From: an uncultured Clostridia bacterium
Lineage (GTDB): Bacteria; Bacillota; Clostridia; TANB77; CAG-508
DNA: 64,000 bases
Direction of reading: 5' to 3'
Assembly: GCA_934182465.1 (NCBI GenBank)
Contig: CAKPRG010000007.1
Coordinates: 6,029-70,028, forward strand
In this document: piece after piece, positions 1 to 8,007 of the stretch
How positions within the stretch are numbered: position 1 is the stretch's first letter
Layout: the number at the start of each line of letters is the position of its first letter
Position numbers and translations under genes: made by a program
The notes under the pieces: model-generated
The model's database searches: none
The model's input: only the letters and a program-made list of their open reading frames with translations
What the model was told of the DNA's origin: nothing

Positions 1-2
1 AT

Positions 3-2618
3 GGTACATATACTAATGCAGTATATGGATTTTTAGCAATCATGTTTAAAATGATGGAAGAAATAAATCCAAATTATATGGTAGTAGCTTTTGATGTAAA
101 AGCACCTACAAAAAGACATGAAATGTACAAAGACTACAAAGGTACAAGAAAAGGAATGCCAGATGAACTTGCAAGTCAAATGCCTATAATAAAAGAAGTT
201 TTAAAAGCAATGAACATAAAAGTTATTGAAATGGCAGGCTATGAAGCAGATGACATATTAGGAACTTTGTCAAGATATGGTGAAAGCAAAGGATTAGAAG
301 TAAGATTACTTACAGGAGATAGAGATTCATTTCAACTTGCAACAGACAAAACAACAATTATGCTTCCTAGAACAAAAGGTGGAAAAACAGAAACAGAATT
401 TTTTGATAGAGATAAAATTCTAGAAACTTATGGTGTAGAACCTCTACAAATGATAGAAGTAAAAGGATTAATGGGTGATTCTTCTGACAATATTCCAGGT
501 GTTCCTGGAATAGGAGAAAAAACAGCTTTAACATTAATAAAAACTTATGGAACAATTGATGAATTGTACAAAAAATTAGAAAATGATGAAGCTACAACAG
601 TAAAAGGAAAAACAAAAGAAAAATTAATAGAAAATAAAGAATTAGCTTATTTATCAAAAACATTAGGAACTATAAATGTAGAAGCTCCAATAGAGAAAAA
701 TCTGGAAGATTATAAAGTAGAAGAATGGAATAAACCAGAAGTTTATAAATTATTTAAAGAATTAAGATTTAATAGATATATTGAAAGATTTAGCTTAACT
801 GCTGGTGATAGTCAAACAGAAAATTTGCAAAATGAAAAATTTAAGTTTGAAACAAAAATTTTAGAAGAAAATGAAGCTGAAGAAATATTTAAAATAGTAA
901 AAAAAGAGAAAGAATTTTATTATTTAAGTGAAATAGAAAATTGTGAAAATACAGAGTTAGTTATTGCAAAAGAAATTGCTAAAATATATTTTTATCTAAA
1001 AGAAAAAAATACAGTTTATGTTGCAGATTTTAAAAAATTCGAAAAAGCTTTAAAAGAAATTTTTGAAGATACAGAAATATTAAAAATTAGCCATGATATA
1101 AAAATAGATTTTATATTATTAAAACAGCAAAATGTAGAAGCTAAAAATATGATGTTTGATGTAAAAATAGCAGGATATTTATTAAATGCTACATCAGGTG
1201 CTTATAAAATATCAGATTTAACAAGTTTGTATATAAATTATGATTTAGATGAACATATTGATACAAAGCAAAATGAACAAACTAGTCTTTTTGATGAAGT
1301 TGAAAAACAGAAAGAATATGATGAATTAAAAGCAAGTGAAATATATTTTTTAATACAATTAAAACCTGTATTAGAAGAAAAATTAAAAGAAATTAATTCA
1401 TATAAATTATTTGAAGAAATAGAAATGCCAACAGCAGAAGTTTTAGCAAATATGCAGTACAATGGTGTATATGTTGATGAAAAAGAAATATTGAAATTTG
1501 GTAATCATTTAAAAAAAGAATTAGAAGAATTAAGAATAGATATTTATAGACAAGCAGGTGAAGAATTTAATGTAAATTCAACACAACAATTAGGAAAAAT
1601 CTTATTTGAAAAATTAGGTTTAACAGCTGGAAAGAAAAATAAAAATGGATATGCAACAGATGTAGAAACTTTGGAAAAAATTAGAGAAGAACATCCAATT
1701 GTTTCAAAAATATTAGAATACAGAAAAATAATGAAATTAAATTCAACTTATGTAGAAGGATTATTACCATATATTCATGAAAAAACAGGTAGAATACATT
1801 CATATTTTCATCAAACTGTAACAGCAACTGGTAGATTAAGTTCGACAGATCCAAATTTACAAAATATTCCTACAAGAACAGAATTAGGAAGAAAACTTAG
1901 AAAAGTTTTTAAAGCTCAAGAAAATAAAATTTTTGTAGATGCTGATTATTCACAAATAGAGCTAAGAGTGTTAGCACACATGTCAAAAGATGAAATAATG
2001 GTAGAAGCATTTAAAACAGATCAAGATATCCACACAATATGTGCATCACAAGTTTTTAAAGTTCCAGTTGAAAAAGTTTCAAAACAATTGAGAAGTAGAG
2101 CAAAAGCTGTAAACTTTGGAATTGTATATGGTATAAGTGATTTTGGATTAGCAGAACAAATTGATATTAAACGAAAAGAAGCAAAAGAATATATTGAGCA
2201 ATATTTGGAAACATATAGTGGAATAAAATCATTTATGTCAGATATAGTTGAACACGCAAAAGAAAAAGGATATGTAGAAACAGAATTTGGAAGAAGAAGA
2301 TATATTCCAGAATTAGCATCAAAAAACTATATGGTAAGACAATTTGGGCAAAGAGCTGCTATGAATACACCTATACAAGGAACAGCAGCTGATATTATGA
2401 AAATAGCAATGATTAAAGTTTATAATGAATTGAAGAAAAGAAATTTAAAATCAAAAATAGTTTTACAAATACATGACGAAATGCTAATAGAAACAGAATT
2501 GTCTGAAAAAGAAGAAGTTTATGAAATATTAAAACAATCAATGGAAAATGCTGTTCAATTATCAGTACCATTAAAAGTAGAAATTGAAGAAGGTAAAAGC
2601 TGGTATCAAGCTAAATAA
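3..2618 (+). CDS. polA: DNA polymerase I, 5' end cut by window edge
   Basis: Repair and Okazaki-fragment polymerase. The frame is open from base 3 and reads YTNAVYGF before the first in-window ATG at 42. This matches the interior of PolA N-termini, so the true start lies upstream of the window and only a short piece is missing. Counting from the ATG at 42, the 5'-3' exonuclease domain carries EADDILG, TGDRDSFQL and GDSSDNIPGVPGIGEKTA (residues about 68-162). The polymerase domain shows motif A DADYSQIELR (about 632), motif B RSRAKAVNFGIVYG (about 684) and motif C QIHDEM (about 808). In the middle domain the DxE of the 3'-5' exonuclease is not visible, so proofreading is probably lost, as in several Bacillota PolA proteins (alignment by eye). 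galE follows 39 bp downstream. Confidence 0.97.
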   Translation, partial: GTYTNAVYGFLAIMFKMMEEINPNYMVVAFDVKAPTKRHEMYKDYKGTRKGMPDELASQMPIIKEVLKAMNIKVIEMAGYEADDILGTLSRYGESKGLEVRLLTGDRDSFQLATDKTTIMLPRTKGGKTETEFFDRDKILETYGVEPLQMIEVKGLMGDSSDNIPGVPGIGEKTALTLIKTYGTIDELYKKLENDEATTVKGKTKEKLIENKELAYLSKTLGTINVEAPIEKNLEDYKVEEWNKPEVYKLFKELRFNRYIERFSLTAGDSQTENLQNEKFKFETKILEENEAEEIFKIVKKEKEFYYLSEIENCENTELVIAKEIAKIYFYLKEKNTVYVADFKKFEKALKEIFEDTEILKISHDIKIDFILLKQQNVEAKNMMFDVKIAGYLLNATSGAYKISDLTSLYINYDLDEHIDTKQNEQTSLFDEVEKQKEYDELKASEIYFLIQLKPVLEEKLKEINSYKLFEEIEMPTAEVLANMQYNGVYVDEKEILKFGNHLKKELEELRIDIYRQAGEEFNVNSTQQLGKILFEKLGLTAGKKNKNGYATDVETLEKIREEHPIVSKILEYRKIMKLNSTYVEGLLPYIHEKTGRIHSYFHQTVTATGRLSSTDPNLQNIPTRTELGRKLRKVFKAQENKIFVDADYSQIELRVLAHMSKDEIMVEAFKTDQDIHTICASQVFKVPVEKVSKQLRSRAKAVNFGIVYGISDFGLAEQIDIKRKEAKEYIEQYLETYSGIKSFMSDIVEHAKEKGYVETEFGRRRYIPELASKNYMVRQFGQRAAMNTPIQGTAADIMKIAMIKVYNELKKRNLKSKIVLQIHDEMLIETELSEKEEVYEILKQSMENAVQLSVPLKVEIEEGKSWYQAK

Positions 2619-2657
2619 TTTTTAAATATATAAAATAATTATTGGGAGGAATTTGAA

Positions 2658-3662
2658 ATGTCAATATTAGTAACAGGAGGAACAGGCTATATTGGTAGCC
2701 ATACAGTAGTAGAATTATTAAAAAAAGGTAAAGAAGTTGTTATTGTAGATAATTTATCTAATAGTAAATTAGAAGTTCTAGATGCAATAGAAACATTAAG
2801 TGGCAAAAAGCCAAAATTTTATGATGTAGATTATCTAAATGCAGAAGAATTATCAAAAGTATTTGAAGAAAATGATATAGAAGCAGTTATAAATTTTGCA
2901 GGATACAAAGCTGTTGGAGAATCTGTAAAAGAACCATTAATGTATTATCATAACAATGTTTCTGGTGCAATTGTATTATTAGAAACAATGAAAAAATACA
3001 ATGTAAAGAAATTTATATTTAGTTCATCAGCAACAATATATGGAGATCCAGGTGTTCCAGAATATGTTGAAGAAATGGGAAGAGGAAAAACAACAAATCC
3101 TTATGGAACAACAAAAGCAATGATTGAACAAATATTAGAAGATGTTTATTTTGCAGATAATTCTTGGGATATTTGTATATTAAGATATTTTAATCCAATA
3201 GGAGCTCATGAAAGTGGATTATTAGGAGAAGAACCAAATGGTATACCAAATAATTTAATGCCATATATAATGAAGGTTGCTGCTGGAAAATTGGATCATT
3301 TGAATGTATTTGGAAATGATTATGATACAAAAGATGGTACAGGAATGAGAGATTATTTACATGTAGTTGATTTGGCAGTTGGACATGTGAAAGCTTTAGA
3401 TAAATTAGAAAAAGAGCCATCAGGATTATTCACATATAATTTAGGAACTGGTTCAGCATATAGTGTTTTAGAATTAGTAGAACATTTTGAAAAAGTAAAT
3501 GATATTAAAATTCCTTATGTTATTGCACCAAGAAGAGCTGGAGATTTAGCAATTTATTATGCAAATCCTTCAAAAGCAGAAAAAGAATTAGGTTGGAAAG
3601 CTGAAAAAGGAATTGATGATATGTGTAGAGATTCTTGGAATTATCAAAAGAAACATATTTAG
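2658..3662 (+). CDS. galE: UDP-glucose 4-epimerase
   Basis: Interconverts UDP-glucose and UDP-galactose (or the GlcNAc/GalNAc forms) in the cytoplasm for galactose use and cell-surface sugars. The 334-residue length is standard. It is an extended SDR protein: NAD-binding GGTGYIGSH at the N-terminus, SSSATIYG with the catalytic Ser/Thr region, and the catalytic YGTTK near residue 149. The start is set by GGGAGG 8-10 bases before the ATG. It follows polA closely and may be co-transcribed with it. Downstream lies the first inverted-repeat module of the LRR genes. The hairpin at 3731-3765 may also act as a weak terminator for galE. Confidence 0.95.
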   Translation: MSILVTGGTGYIGSHTVVELLKKGKEVVIVDNLSNSKLEVLDAIETLSGKKPKFYDVDYLNAEELSKVFEENDIEAVINFAGYKAVGESVKEPLMYYHNNVSGAIVLLETMKKYNVKKFIFSSSATIYGDPGVPEYVEEMGRGKTTNPYGTTKAMIEQILEDVYFADNSWDICILRYFNPIGAHESGLLGEEPNGIPNNLMPYIMKVAAGKLDHLNVFGNDYDTKDGTGMRDYLHVVDLAVGHVKALDKLEKEPSGLFTYNLGTGSAYSVLELVEHFEKVNDIKIPYVIAPRRAGDLAIYYANPSKAEKELGWKAEKGIDDMCRDSWNYQKKHI

Positions 3663-3721
3663 AAAAATAAAATTTATGAATTTAGAAATTTTAACATCAC
3701 ATAATATATAATGTTAGAAAA

Positions 3722-3765
3722 GAAATAATAAAACAGTCTTTAAGTACTATAATTAAAGACTGTTT
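3722..3765 (-). terminator. Hairpin at left edge of inverton 1
   Basis: The stem AAACAGTCTTTAA/TTAAAGACTGTTT (3731-3765) contains the left inverted repeat. Read on the minus strand it is followed by a U-rich stretch (TTTTATTATTTC), so it should stop the minus-strand transcript from the promoter at 3778-3806 after about 45-50 nt. On the plus strand the trailing T-run is poorer, but it could partly terminate galE. Confidence 0.55.
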
Positions 3766-3777
3766 CTATTTGCTAAA

Positions 3778-3806
3778 ATTCTATCATTTACTGAATTTGA
3801 AGTCAA
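3778..3806 (-). promoter_or_regulatory. Sigma-A-like promoter inside inverton 1, facing left
   Basis: On the minus strand: -35 TTGACT (3806-3801), 17-bp spacer, -10 TAGAAT (3783-3778). It is the best promoter in this intergenic region and points away from the downstream LRR gene. In the inverted orientation it would fire rightward through the right repeat into the leader at 3926. Both hexamers are identical in all three copies of the module, and the spacer is largely conserved. Confidence 0.75.
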
Positions 3807-3852
3807 TAAATAGTAGTAATTTTTTTAAAAAATGAATAATATAAAAGAGTGA

Positions 3853-3895
3853 AAAAGACATGAAAGTGTATAAAATATACTGTTTCATGTCTTTT
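3853..3895. terminator. Bidirectional hairpin terminator inside inverton 1
   Basis: Stem AAAAGACATGAAA/TTTCATGTCTTTT extended by GTGTATA/TATAC, with T-rich tails on both strands. It is conserved in all three modules. In the present orientation it would block read-through from galE into the LRR gene. In the inverted orientation it would sit behind the promoter. Confidence 0.65.
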
Positions 3896-3925
3896 ATTGT
3901 TTTCTTTAATTATAGTAATTAAAGA

Positions 3926-4120
3926 AAATCCATAAAAATAGAATAAAAGAGAGTTTTGAAATGGTTTTCTTTCAAAAAGAAAAGCAAAAGTCATTAGACA
4001 AAGTTATGAAAAAATAACTTTTTATTAGACAATTTGTTTTTTATGGATTTAAAAGGAGAAATATAAATAAAAAAATATTTCTCCTAATTAATTATAAAAA
4101 ACATAGGAGGAAAAGCACAA
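3926..4120 (+). promoter_or_regulatory. Conserved structured 5' leader of LRR gene 1
   Basis: The helix AAATCCATAAAAA (3926-3938) pairs with TTTTTTATGGATTT (4037-4050). Inside are TTTTGAAA/TTTCAAAA and AAGTTAT/ATAACTT hairpins, with ATTAGACAA on both sides of the second. Immediately after comes AGGAGAAATAT (4054-4064) pairing with ATATTTCTCCT (4075-4085). The CTCCT of the second arm could instead pair with the ribosome binding site AGGAGG (4105-4110). That gives two mutually exclusive folds, SD open or SD masked. The element recurs at 8008-8274 and 42375-42567, with compensatory changes in the inner hairpin (AAGTT/AACTT versus AAGCT/AGCTT). The ligand or trigger, if any, is unknown. Confidence 0.55.
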
Positions 4121-7100
4121 ATGAACGAAAGAAAATCATTTCAGATTCAGAGGAATATTACTGATAATAAAAATATTAACAAAGTTGATGAAAAAGAAGT
4201 TTATCAACTGTACAGTAATAAAAAAATAGCTAGTAATTGCATAACGAATATTAATAATTTTAACAATAAAGCAGGTATCACACTAATAGCTTTAGTAATT
4301 TCAATTATAGTAATGCTTATTCTTGCAGGAGTAAGCTTGAATGCAACTATCGGCGATAATGGTATTATAACTCAAGCACAAAATGCAACATATATGCAAA
4401 GTATAGCTGCTTTGGAAGAATATTTGCAAACGGAATATGTAAAATATTATGATGAAACAGAAAATTATACAAGTAAAATAGAATTGCTATCATCAAAGCT
4501 AGGAAATTTATGTTTAAAAGATGGTACAAAAAATTATATAACTTATGATGGTAAAATGTACTATTTAATAAATAAACAAGCATTACCAGATGATGTGAAA
4601 AATCAACTAAAAGGTGGAGATACAACAGAATATTTAAAATATATAAGACTTCAAGATGTGTATGGTATAACACCAGACTTAAAAGTATATTATTGCGAAA
4701 GTGGAACAGATAATGCACTCGGCACGCTAGATAGCACCGAATTAGATCCAAATACACCTTTAAAGAAAATAAATCAAGATGCAGAAATGAAATCAGCAAT
4801 AACAGAAGCTTTAGCATCAGTAGGTGTAACAGTTGGAGAAGATGGAGTAACAGTTGGTGATGCTTCAAAATTAAAAAATATAGAACTAGATGGAAGTAAA
4901 CACAATATAACATCAATATCTGGATTATCTGAATTAAGTTCATTAAAAACAGTAACATTAAGTAATTTAAATTTGAATGATTTAGATGGATTGCAAAATT
5001 GTACATTGTTATATTATGTGTATTTCAAAAATTGTAAAGTAAATGATTATTCAAAATTAGCAACAGTATTAGATTTACAATATTTGTATTTATATTTACC
5101 ACCATCTATGAGCGAAGCAGATGCCAATGCACAAGTTACTAATTTAGGAAATGGCCTAGCAAATGCGACAGAATTAAATAAATTAGAGTATTTTGGAATA
5201 ACAGGAACTGTTGATTTGATTGAAGAAAACTATAGTTATTCTTTAGGCTATAGTAAAGATAAATATACTTATTATAAATCAAGTCATAGTAATTTAAAAA
5301 ATATAGATGGATTAAATAATATTAATACTAACATAAAAAATAGTGTGAAATATATTTATTTAAATAATAATAATATTAACAATATATCAAGTTTGAAAGA
5401 TTTTATTAATATATATGAATTAAATATTATGGGAAATATTAATTTAGTTAATTTAAATGGACTAGAAAATCATAATATTGTTTATTTAGCAGCTCAAGAT
5501 TGCAATATAAATAATATAGAAGGATTAATTGGAAATGTAAAACTAAAATATTTAGCTTTAGAATATAATGCTAATTTACAAAGCTTAAATGGATTGGAAA
5601 ATAGCTTGGAATTAGATAAATTGTTAGCATATAGATGTGATTTATTAAATATTACAGCATTACAAAATCATTCCAAATTAAAATATTTAAGTATATATGA
5701 TAATTTTAATTTGGAAAGTGTAATTGCTTTAAAAGATTGTATTGGAATAAATAATTTATATCTTGCTAATAATGAAAAAATGATAGGTACGGAAGTAAGA
5801 GATGCGTTAGCAGATGAAAATACACATATATTAGAAAATTGTGGTAAAAATTATTCAATACCTAATAAATATATAATATATTTTAATAATTTAACAAGTT
5901 ATGACTATTCATATAAAAATTATGGAAAAAAATTATCTGATGATAGTGATGAAATTAATGCATTAAAAAATAAAAAAATAGAAAGATTAAATTTAAGTGG
6001 CCAAGATTTAATTTCAAATGAAAAATTGGAAGAAATATTAGCTACATTGCCTAAAATGGTAGCATTAAACTTAAATGGATGTAGTAACTTAAAGACTATT
6101 GATTTTATAAAGAATAATAAAATGCCAAATTTACAAGAATTGGATATAAGAGATACAGATAAAGAAATAACAGATTTATCTTGTATAATTAATAATTGCA
6201 AAGATTTAACAACTTTAATTATAAATAATACCAATGTAGATATTTCAAAAATTCAAACCTTTTTTGAAAAAGGTGGAAAAAGTTGCTCTTTGTCTTGGAA
6301 TGATCCACTATCAAATTATTGTACAGGATTGATTCTTGCTGGAAATTTGTCAAAATATAATTTTGATAACTGTGATAAAATAAGATATTTTTATGCAAGA
6401 AATATATATGTAAAAGATTATAAATATGAAGGAGTTTTAGATTTAACTAAATGTATAAATTTAACATATATAGATAATTCGAATTATGTAAGTAATATGA
6501 AATTACCAGCTTCGTTAAATACAATAAAAACGAACAGTTGGAATAGTCTTTTAGATTTTAGTTTGTGTGAAAATTTAAAATCTATAACAGCAAGCTCATA
6601 TTCAAATAAGGCATTAAAAATATTCGATACAATAAGTCCACAAACGAAACTTAATTTTATTGAATTTTTCCAAGAAAATTTAAATGATAATAATTCAGGA
6701 ATAAAAAATATTGATTGTTCAGAACTTGAAACATTAAATATAGGAAGTATTGGAGATACTGAGTGTAGTATTGTGGATTTTAATTTTTTGAAAGACGCTA
6801 AAAGTTTAAAATATTTAAATATGAGCAATTGTGTATCCTGTACAGATTTTACCTTTATAGAAAATAAAAGTAATTTGGTAGAATTGGCAATGGAAAATAA
6901 TAAAAAAATGTTTAATTTAGATTTATCTAAATGTGAAAGTTTAGAGAATTTAAAAATAAACAATTCAAATTTAAATAGTATAAAATTAAATGAAAAAATT
7001 AAGTATATCGATTTAAATCAAAATAAGATATCAGATTTGAATTTTTTATTAACATTAAATAATTTGAAAGAAATTAAATTAAGAGAAAACAATATAACAA

Positions 7101-7330
7101 ATCTAAAACCATTAGAAAATTTAATATCAAACGGAAAAACGGATTGTGTATTGCTTGAGCTATCTAATAATATTATACAAACAACAACTGTAGGTGGACA
7201 TAATAATGTTGAAACACTTAAGAAATTATATAATGCAGGATTAAGAGATTTAGATATTTCTGGAAATAATTTTACAACTGGTTCAACAGAAGAGTTGAAA
7301 AGTTTAAAATGGACAAGTTATAAAGAATAA
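4121..7330 (+). CDS. Prepilin-leader leucine-rich-repeat surface protein 1
   Basis: A 1069-residue protein of unknown specific function. After a 52-residue polar pre-sequence comes G|ITLIALVISIIVMLILAG, a type IV prepilin-like cleavage and membrane segment lacking the usual Glu at position 5. It is followed by NATIGDNGIITQAQNA and a helical region. A spacer domain (about 130-240) leads into many degenerate LRRs (LKYLxLxxNxx type) to the C-terminus. No sorting signal is seen, so anchoring is probably by the N-terminal helix. AGGAGG lies 10 bases before the ATG. The first residues MNERKSFQ and the leader are shared with the genes at 8275 and 42568. A small membrane protein gene follows. LRR proteins commonly bind proteins or host ligands; here that is inference. 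Confidence 0.85.
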   Translation: MNERKSFQIQRNITDNKNINKVDEKEVYQLYSNKKIASNCITNINNFNNKAGITLIALVISIIVMLILAGVSLNATIGDNGIITQAQNATYMQSIAALEEYLQTEYVKYYDETENYTSKIELLSSKLGNLCLKDGTKNYITYDGKMYYLINKQALPDDVKNQLKGGDTTEYLKYIRLQDVYGITPDLKVYYCESGTDNALGTLDSTELDPNTPLKKINQDAEMKSAITEALASVGVTVGEDGVTVGDASKLKNIELDGSKHNITSISGLSELSSLKTVTLSNLNLNDLDGLQNCTLLYYVYFKNCKVNDYSKLATVLDLQYLYLYLPPSMSEADANAQVTNLGNGLANATELNKLEYFGITGTVDLIEENYSYSLGYSKDKYTYYKSSHSNLKNIDGLNNINTNIKNSVKYIYLNNNNINNISSLKDFINIYELNIMGNINLVNLNGLENHNIVYLAAQDCNINNIEGLIGNVKLKYLALEYNANLQSLNGLENSLELDKLLAYRCDLLNITALQNHSKLKYLSIYDNFNLESVIALKDCIGINNLYLANNEKMIGTEVRDALADENTHILENCGKNYSIPNKYIIYFNNLTSYDYSYKNYGKKLSDDSDEINALKNKKIERLNLSGQDLISNEKLEEILATLPKMVALNLNGCSNLKTIDFIKNNKMPNLQELDIRDTDKEITDLSCIINNCKDLTTLIINNTNVDISKIQTFFEKGGKSCSLSWNDPLSNYCTGLILAGNLSKYNFDNCDKIRYFYARNIYVKDYKYEGVLDLTKCINLTYIDNSNYVSNMKLPASLNTIKTNSWNSLLDFSLCENLKSITASSYSNKALKIFDTISPQTKLNFIEFFQENLNDNNSGIKNIDCSELETLNIGSIGDTECSIVDFNFLKDAKSLKYLNMSNCVSCTDFTFIENKSNLVELAMENNKKMFNLDLSKCESLENLKINNSNLNSIKLNEKIKYIDLNQNKISDLNFLLTLNNLKEIKLRENNITNLKPLENLISNGKTDCVLLELSNNIIQTTTVGGHNNVETLKKLYNAGLRDLDISGNNFTTGSTEELKSLKWTSYKE

Positions 7331-7443
7331 AATTGATATTGTTGTTGTATATCTAAATGATTTACATAAGTAAGAATAGAAGATATTAGATTTAATAATT
7401 TTTTCTAAAATAGAAGTAAATTTTGAAAGGGAATTTGTTTGAA

Positions 7444-7722
7444 ATGAAAGATAAAAAAGTAATAATATTAATTGCTATTATACTAATATTGATAGTATCA
7501 GTATTGATAATAGTGAAAAATAAAGAGCGAAATAATCAGCCGATAAATGCAATTAGTGAAGTGCAATATGATGATGAAAATGGAGTATATTATATAAAAA
7601 ATGAAATAACAGGAGAAATAATAGCGAATAGCACTGATGAGAGTGGGTTACAGATGTATATAGATAATCCGGATTATAATCCAAATCCATTACAATCATA
7701 TTCTAGTACAGCAGAAGAATAA
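7444..7722 (+). CDS. Small membrane protein with C-terminal YNPNP motif (LRR partner 1)
   Basis: A 92-residue protein: short basic N-terminus, one hydrophobic helix (VIILIAIILILIVSVLIIV), then an acidic extracytoplasmic domain ending in DNPDYNPNPLQ. I chose ATG 7444 over TTG 7423 because GAAAGGG at 7425-7431 is a usable ribosome binding site for it. It follows LRR gene 1 by about 110 bp and resembles the protein at 11100 in topology, in a YYIKNEITGEI-like strand pattern and in the DPxYNPNP tail. The family is not recognised. The repeated pairing suggests a partner or anchor of the LRR protein (inference). Confidence 0.7.
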   Translation: MKDKKVIILIAIILILIVSVLIIVKNKERNNQPINAISEVQYDDENGVYYIKNEITGEIIANSTDESGLQMYIDNPDYNPNPLQSYSSTAEE

Positions 7723-7802
7723 AATAGAGAAAGTTAAATGGTAAAGATGATAGAATAAAAATCTTTATAAATAATAAAAAATGTTAAATTAGAGATTGGG
7801 TT

Positions 7803-7842
7803 ATTATAAAAAACAACCTTTAATTACGGAAATTAAAGATTG
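7803..7842 (-). terminator. Hairpin at left edge of inverton 2
   Basis: Read on the minus strand, CAATCTTTAATT and AATTAAAGGTTG form a stem (7814-7842) followed by TTTTTTATAA, a good intrinsic terminator. It would end the leftward transcript from the internal promoter after roughly 45 nt and protect the upstream genes from antisense transcription. Confidence 0.65.
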
Positions 7843-7857
7843 CTTTTGTTTATTAAA

Positions 7858-7886
7858 ATTCTACCATTTACTGAATTTGAAGTCAA
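7858..7886 (-). promoter_or_regulatory. Sigma-A-like promoter inside inverton 2, facing left
   Basis: Minus strand: -35 TTGACT (7886-7881), 17-bp spacer, -10 TAGAAT (7863-7858). It differs from locus 1 by one base in the spacer and also points away from its LRR gene. Confidence 0.75.
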
Positions 7887-7933
7887 TAATTAACAATGTT
7901 TTTTTGAATAGAATAATTCAATTTTAAAATATG

Positions 7934-7980
7934 AAAAGATATGAAAGTATAAAAAAATATACTGTTTCATGTCTTTTTTT
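7934..7980. terminator. Bidirectional hairpin terminator inside inverton 2
   Basis: Stem AAAAGATATGAAAGTATA/TATACTGTTTCATGTCTTTT with seven T residues on the plus strand and TTTTC on the minus strand. It is the counterpart of 3853-3895 and 42301-42347. Confidence 0.65.
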
Positions 7981-8007
7981 ATTTTCTTTAATTTCCGTAA
8001 TTAAGGA

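Larger units (their letters stand above)
3738..3924. other. Candidate invertible promoter segment, locus 1
   Basis: Left repeat at 3738-3759 (CTTTAAGT, core ACTAT, AATTAAAGA). Right repeat at 3903-3924 (TCTTTAATT arm, core ATAGT, AATTAAAG). The right repeat is the reverse complement of the left except for one base, and the 5-bp cores are exact complements. Core to core is 166 bp. Each repeat is itself dyad-symmetric around its core, like a recombinase site with two half-sites and a crossover region. The segment encloses a minus-strand promoter (3778-3806) and a bidirectional terminator hairpin (3853-3895). Inversion would point the promoter at the LRR gene at 4121. The same architecture occurs at 7818-8006 and 42184-42373 with different cores. 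The symmetry is seen directly; inversion is inferred. Confidence 0.7.
7818..8006. other. Candidate invertible promoter segment, locus 2
   Basis: Left repeat 7818-7839 (CTTTAATT, core ACGGA, AATTAAAGA). Right repeat 7985-8006 (TCTTTAATT arm, core TCCGT, AATTAAGG). The core and inner arms are perfectly inverted, with mismatches only at the outer edge. Core spacing is 168 bp. The core differs from locus 1 (ACTAT) and locus 3 (CTATT) yet matches its own partner, as required for site-specific inversion within a locus. The segment contains the same minus-facing promoter and central hairpin. It lies between the small gene at 7444 and LRR gene 2. Confidence 0.72.

Noticed and set aside
3926..4120. 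A c-di-GMP riboswitch or group I intron in the LRR leaders
   Set aside because: The conserved aptamer cores of c-di-GMP-I/II and the P, Q, R and S elements of group I introns are not present.
4365..5006. A 213-codon open frame on the minus strand inside LRR gene 1
   Set aside because: It is antisense to a well-supported gene, has Leu/His-biased shadow composition typical of AT-rich LRR antisense, and has no RBS. Similar antisense frames in LRR genes 2 and 3, carB and others were rejected for the same reason.
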